From IMG/VR virus record IMGVR_UViG_3300042922_001447, positions 1-28,552 of that record: a DNA stretch of 28,552 bases. One strand, given 5' to 3'. A program made the position numbers and the translations under genes. The number at the start of each line of letters is the position of its first letter. Position 1 is the stretch's first letter. This DNA is from a virus. This document shows, piece after piece, positions 1-7,817 of the stretch. Below the pieces are notes generated by a model. It was given only the letters and a program-made list of their open reading frames with translations, did no database searches and was not told the origin of the DNA.

Positions 1-1725
1 TTAGGCAATCAGGGGGCTGTATTTTGCTTTTAAAACGTTTGTTTTTTCAGCAGTTCCGGTGAACTGTGTTGCCTGCCCGCTGGTCCCGGTGTTGGGGTGT
101 GTGTGGCTGGCGCATATCTGCGCCAGTTCGCGCACTACGTCCAGCGTGTCGGTCAGCAACGTCAGGACGTTTATGTCCTCACTGCCCAGCTTAACGGATG
201 CTCCGACTAACTCCTGCGCGGCGGCAACACTTTTACGTATGCCGTTAATTTTCTCTGTTAGCGCTCCGGCCACGGTGAGATCAACATTACCTTTGACATT
301 GTCTTGCAGCCTGCCGCCGACGTCGCGTTTTACGTTCTGGCCAACACTGACAGAATTGTCCTTGCTGCAAGTTACAGTCAGGTTGCCGGACGTGCCGATG
401 CTGTAATCTCCCTCGCTTATATGTACAACCGCACCGGCCAGAAGTGTTGCCGTTCCCAACACGGTTGTTTTATCCGTTGCCTGGACTGTCGTTTCACGGG
501 CAACCAGTTTTCGCTTTTCATCATCTGCGGTCACTTCCCGCGTCATGGATGTTTCGCTAATTGTCTGGTCAGTCTGGCGCACCCAGTCACCAGCCACAGT
601 CACGCGCTGTGATACGCCATCGCGCTGTTGCTGTAATTGTTCGCCAGGCTTCACCGCTGGCAGGCTATGCCCCTGCGGCATGATCTGGCGAATAAACGGT
701 TTATCCTGTCGCCCCTCCACAAAACCAACTTCAACCAGCGTGCCAGGAGGGGGAAACTGAAACATTCCCGACTCACTACCGGCCATTGGAACCGGCAACG
801 GTACAGCAGAGTAAACCGGCGTATTTGCCGCCGCGTTACCGTCCTCATCCAGTAGTTGCAGGTCCACAGCGTAGCGCGGGCGAAATGGGTCTGCGATATT
901 TCCCCCGGATACATCCTCGCTTGGGGCTTCAACCCTGGCGAGTTTCGGCAAATGCAGCCCCGAAGCCAGCTCTGGGTAAACGCTTTCTATCTGGCGCTGA
1001 ATCGGTGATTTCTGCAAAGGCTTTCCGGTTACCTTATTGCGGGGCAACCATGTGATAGTCATGTCGTCGTTATTAAGCTGAACCTGGCTTAGTCGCTGGC
1101 CGTTAACCTCAACTCCGGGGCGCAGGCTCTGGATCATTGGCACAACCATTGAATTACCGGCAGCGGATGCCTGGCTAAATTCATGCGGGATCTCCACGGG
1201 CTTTCCGGCAAAAAGGCTATGCTCAGCAGCGCCCGTAAAGACAGCCCCGTCCGGCAACTGATACCAGACGTAATCTGTTATTGAGAATGCGCGGCCCAGG
1301 CTAGCCAGTAGCTGGTAACCGGTGCCGCTGTGGGTGAAGTGGGGGATCGGCTTATCAGCATAAGCCACACCGGCAGGCGGTGCGATAGTTAATCCGCTTT
1401 GTTCGGTCATCCAGTCAGTGATCTGGCGCAATGTGGGATGCTGGAACGAACACGGCCACAGCTTATCGAACACGCCGACAAGCTCACGGACGAATAAACG
1501 GCATGTGCCATTATCGGCAGGCTGCGAGCGCTCAACGTACCCGGTGAACCAGCGAAGGACCAGACCGTCATAACCCACATCGACCCGAACAACCTTGCCG
1601 GTGTAATCCGTTTCAGTGCTGGCCGTAATGAATCCGCGCCCGCATGCGTTCAATTCCAGCACGATATTACAATCCACCATGTGGATCGGGTCGCTGGAAA
1701 GAAAAAGGCGTTTGATTGGTTTCAT
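1..1725 (-). CDS. Fused baseplate hub and spike protein (D-like plus V-like, VgrG-type)
   Basis: A 574-residue protein, last gene of the late operon; its TAA stop is the first three bases of the window. Residues 1 to about 270 look like a tail hub (P2 gpD/late control type). About 275-350 resemble the OB-fold of spike proteins, with a proline-rich turn and a GTLVEVGFVEG strand pair. About 370-520 are short Thr/Val-rich repeats expected of a beta-helix spike. H541 and H543 in SHTHP near the C-terminus match the HxH iron-binding tip motif known from P2 gpV. In P2 hub and spike are separate genes (D and V); here no separate V gene is seen, so one polypeptide probably forms the membrane-piercing centre of the baseplate. 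The ATG has GGGG upstream and starts 3 nt after the previous stop. Family assignment is inference from motifs and position. Confidence 0.8.
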   Translation of the reverse strand: MKPIKRLFLSSDPIHMVDCNIVLELNACGRGFITASTETDYTGKVVRVDVGYDGLVLRWFTGYVERSQPADNGTCRLFVRELVGVFDKLWPCSFQHPTLRQITDWMTEQSGLTIAPPAGVAYADKPIPHFTHSGTGYQLLASLGRAFSITDYVWYQLPDGAVFTGAAEHSLFAGKPVEIPHEFSQASAAGNSMVVPMIQSLRPGVEVNGQRLSQVQLNNDDMTITWLPRNKVTGKPLQKSPIQRQIESVYPELASGLHLPKLARVEAPSEDVSGGNIADPFRPRYAVDLQLLDEDGNAAANTPVYSAVPLPVPMAGSESGMFQFPPPGTLVEVGFVEGRQDKPFIRQIMPQGHSLPAVKPGEQLQQQRDGVSQRVTVAGDWVRQTDQTISETSMTREVTADDEKRKLVARETTVQATDKTTVLGTATLLAGAVVHISEGDYSIGTSGNLTVTCSKDNSVSVGQNVKRDVGGRLQDNVKGNVDLTVAGALTEKINGIRKSVAAAQELVGASVKLGSEDINVLTLLTDTLDVVRELAQICASHTHPNTGTSGQATQFTGTAEKTNVLKAKYSPLIA

Positions 1726-1728
1726 GAT

Positions 1729-2271
1729 TTACCCCAGCGCATCGTTGACAGGTTTCAGGACTTTTTCTTCAAACCAACTCATTTTGTCCGCTGGTTCGTC
1801 GGCGGCAGTAGCGCCACCTTTGCCCGCTGTACCGGTTTGTTTAGTGCTGGCGGTTGCATTTCCCTTTCTGGCCTGGCGCTTTTCCGGCACGCTGTTTTTT
1901 TCACGCAGCGTAAAACTAACCTGCCAGGCGAGGCGGTCCTCCTGGGGAACGGCATCAATCTGACCGGTGAAAGTGGCTTCGCGGAAGTTGATCGCAGTCG
2001 CTGTGGCGTTGGCTACGCGATACGTTTTCAAGGCTCCGCTGGCCTCGGTAGCGGATGCCAACTGGAAAAGACGCTGCAAAACCGCTTCGTCATCAAATGT
2101 CACCAGACCCGACACGCGCAATTCTTTGGCTTTGATGCCCTGTTCGGAATTGGTCGTGCTCGATGTCTGCCCGGACTGGTCTTTTTCCTGAAATTGCATC
2201 GAAGGTGAAACCAGCATGTTTTGCATGGTAATCCCTTCGCCGTTAAGCGCCAGTAGCGCGGTCTGGCTCAT
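1729..2271 (-). CDS. Baseplate complex protein of unknown precise role (U-like position)
   Basis: A 180-residue protein directly upstream of the hub-spike gene. The N-terminal two thirds alternate short beta strands (for example RVSGLVTF, ATFTGQID, WQVSFTL), as in small tube-like or baseplate adaptor proteins. The C-terminal third (about 130-165) is Ala/Gly/Lys/Thr-rich and probably flexible, ending in a short amphipathic segment. It sits where P2 carries gpU before gpD, so a role in joining hub and tail tube is plausible, but no sequence match to gpU is evident. The ATG overlaps the preceding gene by 29 nt, with AGGA about 10 nt upstream. It could equally be a chaperone or peripheral baseplate part. 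Confidence 0.7.
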   Translation of the reverse strand: MSQTALLALNGEGITMQNMLVSPSMQFQEKDQSGQTSSTTNSEQGIKAKELRVSGLVTFDDEAVLQRLFQLASATEASGALKTYRVANATATAINFREATFTGQIDAVPQEDRLAWQVSFTLREKNSVPEKRQARKGNATASTKQTGTAGKGGATAADEPADKMSWFEEKVLKPVNDALG

Positions 2272-2965
2272 GGATCATTTTTCCTAAGTCTGTAAGTGAA
2301 TCGCCGATAAATAACATTGCCGCTGTATGTACAGCGGTAGTGCGCGGGATGTCTTTAAGTAGCTCCACGGCGGCACCGCGATGGGGGCCGCTGTAAGAGA
2401 AAGACAAGATCTCAGCGCTGGCCCCTTTCAGGTCTTCCAGTGACTCGCTGACCGATTTCAGCAGGCTTGCCCGGTCACGAACAAAACCGGAAATCTGGTT
2501 TTGTAGCTCTGTAACACTGGTTGGCAAGGCGGCTGCAAGCTGCGCGGCGGCGATCCTTTGGGCATTGACGGCTAAACGGCTAGTCGATACGGACAACGGG
2601 GCCGCAGCCGGTAGCAAGCTGGCTTTTGAAGGTAACTGCATTTTAACCGTAGCCAGTTCCGCAGCAGCGGCGGCCATTCGTCCAACCTGTGTAAATACGG
2701 GGGTCGGAAATACCGTCGCAAGATTGTTCAGGGATTTCATAAACGCGGCGTGGGTATTTTCTGCAACCATCATGATGATCACGTCACCGCTTCCACTACT
2801 GGATGTCAGCCTGCCCGCAAGATATCGAAGCGCATTGGCTGGGCTGAGGTATCCGCCAGAATCGGCAGACTGACCCAGCCCATAGACCCACGGATGCGCC
2901 GGAATGATTGAGCAACTCAACGACGCCATATCATCGGCAATCTTAATAACCGATTCCTGCCACAT
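2243..2965 (-). CDS. Hypothetical tail/baseplate-associated protein
   Basis: A 240-residue protein whose family I do not recognise. It is Ala/Ser/Leu-rich. The middle (about 85-150) has several Ala-rich helical stretches, and about 150-200 reads as an amphipathic helix or coiled coil, so a fibrous or structural part is likely. No signal peptide or catalytic motif is visible. It lies between the fibre assembly gene and the baseplate gene, with a strong GGAGG about 10 nt before its ATG. The ATG overlaps the previous stop (TAATG), indicating translational coupling. HP1-like phages carry an unnamed gene in this position, so a conserved baseplate role is likely, but that is inference. Confidence 0.6.
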   Translation of the reverse strand: MWQESVIKIADDMASLSCSIIPAHPWVYGLGQSADSGGYLSPANALRYLAGRLTSSSGSGDVIIMMVAENTHAAFMKSLNNLATVFPTPVFTQVGRMAAAAAELATVKMQLPSKASLLPAAAPLSVSTSRLAVNAQRIAAAQLAAALPTSVTELQNQISGFVRDRASLLKSVSESLEDLKGASAEILSFSYSGPHRGAAVELLKDIPRTTAVHTAAMLFIGDSLTDLGKMIHEPDRATGA

Positions 2966-3483
2966 TATTGCGGCACCTCCGGCCAGTTAACGGGTAATAT
3001 CGTGGTGTCCAGACTTTCCAGTGCGTCGATATAATCCAGCCAGATATTTAGCGTATTTAGTTGCTCATCCGTCAGCATGCGTCCGGTCAGTAATTTGGTC
3101 TGAGGAACAACAATTCGCTCTTTAGCTTCACGCAGCAGTCGATCACGATTTTCCTCAGCCTGTAGCTGTAATTCTTCCTGGCTATAAACAAAAGGAACTA
3201 TTTTTTTACCATCAAATATCCAGCGCGTGCCGGGTTCAAAAAATGCTGCCGGTACACTGGCTTTCCGAACTTCGGCCACAGATAAATTTTCCGGTGCCAG
3301 CATGGAAACATCCCAGGACGCGGCAACAATATTCCCTTTTTGGTCGAACATAAATTTCAGACTGGTAGGCGAAAAATTATCCTGAGATTCATACCAGTCG
3401 TTACCGTTCTCATCGGTAAATACCATGACCGGAATATCACCAATTTGTTTTGTTGTAGCGGTAAAATTTTTCATTAACATCAT
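2965..3483 (-). CDS. Tail fibre assembly chaperone (Tfa/gpG type)
   Basis: A 172-residue protein with the layout of the Caudovirales tail fibre assembly family. The beta-rich N-terminal part includes a DENGNDWYES segment. The central part has a short Trp-containing motif (RWIFDGKKIVPF), then a long charged helix (about 125-148) and a typical C-terminal end in which LLTGRM precedes a WLDYIDAL helix and a final NWPEVPQ. Such proteins assist trimerisation of the fibre C-terminus and are specific for the partner fibre, which is the gene immediately upstream. AAGGA precedes the ATG. Further ATG codons at residues 2 and 4 leave the exact start open by a few residues. Confidence 0.88.
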   Translation of the reverse strand: MMLMKNFTATTKQIGDIPVMVFTDENGNDWYESQDNFSPTSLKFMFDQKGNIVAASWDVSMLAPENLSVAEVRKASVPAAFFEPGTRWIFDGKKIVPFVYSQEELQLQAEENRDRLLREAKERIVVPQTKLLTGRMLTDEQLNTLNIWLDYIDALESLDTTILPVNWPEVPQ

Positions 3484-3494
3484 GTGAATTATCC

Positions 3495-5708
3495 TTATGC
3501 GTAGGCCGCAGTAACCCAGGAACCACCATTAATCTGGTATTGAAGCGGACGAAGACGCATCCAGTAATTAGAACTCCCCCGGTCAGCCCATGACGTCATG
3601 ACACCGCCTGTCATGCGCTCAGTGTTGCTTCGCTCGTTATATTCAGTTGATGCCCCGAAACGAATTCCGGTTATATAGCTTCCCTTGGCCTGATAACGGG
3701 CATCACTTTCAGCTTTTGTATAAGCCTGACCAGCAGGGGTGTAGTTGCCTTTTGGCTGGTAGCGTGCGTCAAAGTTAGCGTAGTTGGGCGGGATAAACTG
3801 TCCTGACTTATCAAACGTAAATGATTTTCCAGCGGTGTCGCTTTTGGACAGATAGAACACCTGGAAATTTCCTGCGTTGATTATCGTTCCTAGTGACCAA
3901 GTGCCTCCGCCTTGGGTGAATCGTTGTTTTAGAATTGGATAAAACTTTGAAGATGATGTGTCATTTATCAACTGAAAAAAAGGCGCTAAACTTCCACTGT
4001 CATTCTGTGAAGCATATGAGCCCGCACCAACAAAGTGGCCGTTAATTGCACCAGGGCAGGTCAGCGTTCCATCCTCACCAAACACCCAGTCCCCTGAATT
4101 AGTGGTATTCCCTTTGTCTTTATTGGGGGTCGCGCAATTAATTCTGATGCCAGGGCGACGAGTCGGGCTATCAACACCATCTTTAAAAATGTAACCGTCA
4201 GTAGCCCAGGTGCCATCATTTTTGAGGTACTCGAAACGAACATGGCGGTTTGCGAGGTTACGAAAAAAGTGATCCCCGGTGTTAATGATTCCCGGAACCG
4301 TCAACGCCCCCGTCATAGTGTCGCCTGTTTTGGCAACCGCACCAATATCACCGGGAGTGGGTTTCTGAAATTCAGTATAAATTTTCCCCCAGCGCCCGAA
4401 CACCCCTTGAGGAGTTGAGCCACAAACTCCAAGAACAGGAGCCTGTCCGCCCTGCTTTGCAATAATATGAACCTGTGAGCCAGAGTCGTACCCGAAGCTA
4501 ATCAGCGCAGCGTTTCCATATGTAGGCTCAGTCTGTACGCCGTAAAATCCATTGCGCAGAGGTTTTATTGCATCAGCACCCGCAATCATATTATCTGTGC
4601 CGTATCCACCGAGACTCATCCAACCGACGATTGGCACACGCCCCGCTGTGGTATCGGTCTTAGATGTAACAATATCTTTTTCCGAAGCGCTCCCAAGACT
4701 GTTTTTTACTTTCGTCAGTTCATCGTTTACCGCCTTGACTGCTTTTGGCGTTGCAGCAAGGGATTCAGACGCACTATCTACCGCGCTACTTAGTTTTGTG
4801 AACCCTTTTTCGGTAGTGGTAGCATCAGGGTGATTGCGTGATTTTTCATGTTCTTTTAATGCCTGGTCATCCAATCCACCGACAGGACGCAGATCGGTAA
4901 TATTCCCGTTAGCGTCAATGCTCGCCAGCGCAAACACATAATGCTGGACTCCACCTTCCACATAATTGGAAAGGTTCGCGGCCACTGTGATTTTGCTCTT
5001 GACTGTCCATACACTTGTTAACGTTCCAGCCCATGAAACATCCAGCCAGACTTTTACCGGCTTCGTTGATACAGCAATGTTCTGGTTTGCGAGTAGCTCA
5101 GTGCGTAACCCGGCAACGTAGCCCGCACCTTTCGTCACAAAATACTGGGTGTTGTTTTTACCAACCAGGTAGCCGGTATCAAAAAATGCGGCTGCACCAT
5201 ACAGATCAATATTCTCCACACGCTGGCGCTCATCCATTGAGGCCAGGCGGGCCGTAAAATCAATCTGCCAGGTCTCTGCTGGCGTGGTGATGTTGGTTGC
5301 CGCTTCTGCGCCGCTGTACTCCATCAGCATGGAACGCACCAGGACGTTACCCTGCTGGCCGCTGGCATTTTTGATTTTTCGCTGCGTCGGCGCGTGGATA
5401 ATCATTGCCAGCGTGCCGGTCGCTTTATTTACAAGCCCGATCCAGTTGAAGTCAAAATCCCCGACATCAGCGCCCAGCGTCACGGAATAGACAACGGAAT
5501 CACCGTTAATCACACCGGACTTACTGACCGCCTGGCGGTGGACAATCTTATCCGCGGGTGGCGTGGTTTCGGTGTCATCAATCGGTTTTTCGATATCCAG
5601 ATCAGGGATAAAGGCGAAAATAAATTCATCCAGCGTGACAGGCTTGTTATCTACAGCCTGCTGCGCTTTCCATTCCACAAATGCTTTTGTAATTACGGCC
5701 TGTGACAT
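3495..5708 (-). CDS. Tail fibre protein (receptor-binding, gpH-like)
   Basis: A 737-residue fibre. The N-terminal about 150 residues match the phage tail-collar fibre type that docks on the P2-like baseplate. The middle contains collagen-free fibre spacers, including a KGFTKLSSA...AVNDEL repeat near 315-345. The C-terminal part has two ARYQ(A/P)KG repeats typical of long fibres, and ends in a beta-rich tip that likely contacts the host surface. It sits between gpI and the fibre assembly chaperone, exactly as P2 H lies between I and G. AGGA is placed well before the ATG. This is the gene most likely to vary between relatives; only one fibre set is present, with no invertible or duplicated tip. 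Confidence 0.9.
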   Translation of the reverse strand: MSQAVITKAFVEWKAQQAVDNKPVTLDEFIFAFIPDLDIEKPIDDTETTPPADKIVHRQAVSKSGVINGDSVVYSVTLGADVGDFDFNWIGLVNKATGTLAMIIHAPTQRKIKNASGQQGNVLVRSMLMEYSGAEAATNITTPAETWQIDFTARLASMDERQRVENIDLYGAAAFFDTGYLVGKNNTQYFVTKGAGYVAGLRTELLANQNIAVSTKPVKVWLDVSWAGTLTSVWTVKSKITVAANLSNYVEGGVQHYVFALASIDANGNITDLRPVGGLDDQALKEHEKSRNHPDATTTEKGFTKLSSAVDSASESLAATPKAVKAVNDELTKVKNSLGSASEKDIVTSKTDTTAGRVPIVGWMSLGGYGTDNMIAGADAIKPLRNGFYGVQTEPTYGNAALISFGYDSGSQVHIIAKQGGQAPVLGVCGSTPQGVFGRWGKIYTEFQKPTPGDIGAVAKTGDTMTGALTVPGIINTGDHFFRNLANRHVRFEYLKNDGTWATDGYIFKDGVDSPTRRPGIRINCATPNKDKGNTTNSGDWVFGEDGTLTCPGAINGHFVGAGSYASQNDSGSLAPFFQLINDTSSSKFYPILKQRFTQGGGTWSLGTIINAGNFQVFYLSKSDTAGKSFTFDKSGQFIPPNYANFDARYQPKGNYTPAGQAYTKAESDARYQAKGSYITGIRFGASTEYNERSNTERMTGGVMTSWADRGSSNYWMRLRPLQYQINGGSWVTAAYA

Positions 5709-5718
5709 AATTTTATTC

Positions 5719-6312
5719 CTACAGCAAACTGGCGCTATATGTCGCGCTTGATTCGTTTGTTACATCGCCCAGTGTGGCGGGCCAGCAAACATAGTCGCCC
5801 TGATACCAGCCAATATTGATATGCACCGGCAGGGTGGTGATCACTTCGAAGCGATACCGGCGACACGTCCGGCCATACTTGCGAATAATTTCTAACAGGA
5901 GATCACTGTTATCTGAGATCTGACTGTCTGTGACCCTGACCGTGATGACATCCCAGTCCATGCCCTCCTGACGTTCCTGAATCTCGACATACCCGATCCC
6001 CAGCCGCTCAAAAATGGCAATAAATCCCGCCACCTCTCCGGCCTGCTGCGCGTTGATGAACGCATAACTTACGCGCTTGCGATACAGGTCGAGAGGCTCG
6101 CCCCTGAAACGGGTAATATCCCGCTCCCAGGCGATAAGGTTTAACAGTGGCTCCGTGCAGGTCAGCGGATCAAACTGTTTAAGCGGCCAGGTGATCCAGC
6201 CGTAGACCAGTGACCAGAATTTCACACAGGCCCGCAGCAGCCTGGCGGGGTCGCCTCGGTCCATCCATGTGGGGAGTTTCAGACCGGCCAGCTTTCGGGA
6301 AAACTCAGTCAT
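5719..6312 (-). CDS. I: Baseplate/tail protein I
   Basis: A 197-residue protein of the P2 gpI family. The N-terminal segment has a conserved Trp-rich helix (FWSLVYGWITWPL), then LIAWERDITRF and the family's FRGEPLDLYRKRVSYAFINAQQAG motif. The C-terminal half is less conserved. In P2, gpI is a wedge-like protein connecting gpJ with the fibre. Gene order J-I-fibre is identical here. The start overlaps the end of J by 8 nt, consistent with coupled translation. The protein is slightly longer than the P2 one. Confidence 0.88.
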   Translation of the reverse strand: MTEFSRKLAGLKLPTWMDRGDPARLLRACVKFWSLVYGWITWPLKQFDPLTCTEPLLNLIAWERDITRFRGEPLDLYRKRVSYAFINAQQAGEVAGFIAIFERLGIGYVEIQERQEGMDWDVITVRVTDSQISDNSDLLLEIIRKYGRTCRRYRFEVITTLPVHINIGWYQGDYVCWPATLGDVTNESSATYSASLL

Positions 6313-7489
6313 TCACGATCTCCACGGTAAGCCCGGCCAGACGTGGCACAGACAGCTCACTGACAATATCGGTCAGGGAAAAACTCAGCGAATCCACCAC
6401 CGGAAACGCCTTATGGATTTCTCGCCCAAGGTTTGAAAAAGAGAAGCGCCCATAAGGCCACGTTTTTTTCACGTCATAATCGGCATTCTCGCGAAACGCG
6501 CAGCGGATCAGGTTTGTTATGTTGTTCTTTAATGCGCTCAGGGCTTCCGGCTCCATGTTTTCAATGCTTTCCACATACACCGTGACCGCCAGCGTGTGGC
6601 TGGTTTCCGGCATGGCGAAACACTGCATGTCGTCACCATGCCCGTGGTGACCCTGGCTATTCACATAATCGTTAACCGCATCAATAAAGGGCTGCGAAGC
6701 TTCACCGCTATCCAGTAATAAATAGGCGTTTGCTGTACCCGGTCCGCGTGGGGCGTCGTGCAAAAAGAAGATGCGATCCACGCTCAGGCCCACCACACCC
6801 GCAATCATGCTGCGGTAGATGGCGTCCGTGTGATAACTGCCAACCAGGTTAAACTGATTGCGGGCGCGGTCGCGTAGCTCGTCGTCGGACTCCTCATTTG
6901 CTCCCGGCGTCACTAACCAGTCTTCCTCATTCACTGCGCTGGCAATTCCCGCGACGGCGACCGGCAGAATACGGTAGTAACCTGGTGCAAGGTTATAACC
7001 GCTGCCGCTGCCTGTTGCCGCGACCGGCACAAGACCACTTTCAACACCTTCCGGTAACGTCGTGTCTTCTGTGACGGCCAGCGAATACACCACCCCGTTG
7101 ATGCGTTCGGTTTGAACTATCGTTCCGGCAGGTACGACAGTCTCATTATCCGCATTCTCTTTATAGAATCGCAGCACCCCAGCGGCAGGACTGGCGGGCT
7201 TTGCTTCAATATTCACAGCCCAGGCCAGGAGGCGCAGCATTGGCCCTGTAGCTGTCGCAACGAACATATTTTGCAATACCACGTTGATTAACGCGTCGCG
7301 CAGCCACATCACCGGGGTAGTGACAATTTTCGCAATCAGACGCCAGAAAGGGGACATTCTCGACGTATTGGTGACGAACCCTTCCGCCTCAACGGTTTTC
7401 TTGAAAATCGCCGTAGCTTCGGCCTCTGTTGACGGCATGCCGCTGTCATTCAGTACCTGCTCAAAATCGACGTTTGGTTTCTCAGTCAT
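6305..7489 (-). CDS. J: Baseplate assembly protein J (gp47/JayE family)
   Basis: A 394-residue wedge protein. It shows the J-family central core: GTIVQTERINGVVYSLAVTED, then GYNLAPGYYRILPVAV, and LVTPGANEESDDELRDRA near 200. The start at 7489 is chosen because its ATG follows GAGG at a 6-7 nt distance and overlaps the W-like gene by 8 nt. An in-frame ATG 11 codons upstream lacks a good ribosome site and would add residues coded inside the preceding gene. It forms the baseplate wedge periphery together with the gp25-like and I proteins on either side. Confidence 0.92.
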   Translation of the reverse strand: MTEKPNVDFEQVLNDSGMPSTEAEATAIFKKTVEAEGFVTNTSRMSPFWRLIAKIVTTPVMWLRDALINVVLQNMFVATATGPMLRLLAWAVNIEAKPASPAAGVLRFYKENADNETVVPAGTIVQTERINGVVYSLAVTEDTTLPEGVESGLVPVAATGSGSGYNLAPGYYRILPVAVAGIASAVNEEDWLVTPGANEESDDELRDRARNQFNLVGSYHTDAIYRSMIAGVVGLSVDRIFFLHDAPRGPGTANAYLLLDSGEASQPFIDAVNDYVNSQGHHGHGDDMQCFAMPETSHTLAVTVYVESIENMEPEALSALKNNITNLIRCAFRENADYDVKKTWPYGRFSFSNLGREIHKAFPVVDSLSFSLTDIVSELSVPRLAGLTVEIVND

Positions 7490-7817
7490 AATTAACCTCA
7501 GTTCCCACGCTGCCGAACTCATAGGTTTCTGCGGTGACGTAAAGCCTGGTGAGACTTTCTTCGGTGATCACCACCGTGCCAGGGATCAGACGTTCATCGC
7601 TTTCCACCAGAAGGGAAAGCTGTGTCAGCACATCACCGCGCATCGTTGGACTACGTTCGCCTATCAGGCGGGTGGTAACACCACTTTCCAGAATGCTGTG
7701 AATGATGTCCTGGGCGATGCTGTCACGGTTGTTACAACGTTGCGGCTCGTTGCCGCTGTCCAGCGTGAAATCGCCGTCTGTGATCAGCAGATCGATATAA
7801 AGTGGCTCAGTACTCAT
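7482..7817 (-). CDS. Baseplate wedge protein, gpW/gp25-like
   Basis: A 111-residue protein in the place of P2 gpW (about 115 residues). It has the expected pattern of a gp25-like sheath initiator: an N-terminal strand pair, a central helix with GERSPTMRGD (an SxxxxxxGx loop) and C-terminal beta strands. Sequence likeness to gpW itself is weak; it looks more like the DUF2590 version found in HP1-type phages. It overlaps the tape measure stop (ATGA) upstream and gene J downstream, so the three are translationally coupled. The identity as sheath initiator is inference from position and size. Confidence 0.75.
   Translation of the reverse strand: MSTEPLYIDLLITDGDFTLDSGNEPQRCNNRDSIAQDIIHSILESGVTTRLIGERSPTMRGDVLTQLSLLVESDERLIPGTVVITEESLTRLYVTAETYEFGSVGTEVNYD

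Noticed and set aside
7490-7522. Upstream ATG that would add 11 residues to J
   Set aside because: It lacks a ribosome site and is coded within the W-like gene; the ATG at 7489 has GAGG at good distance.
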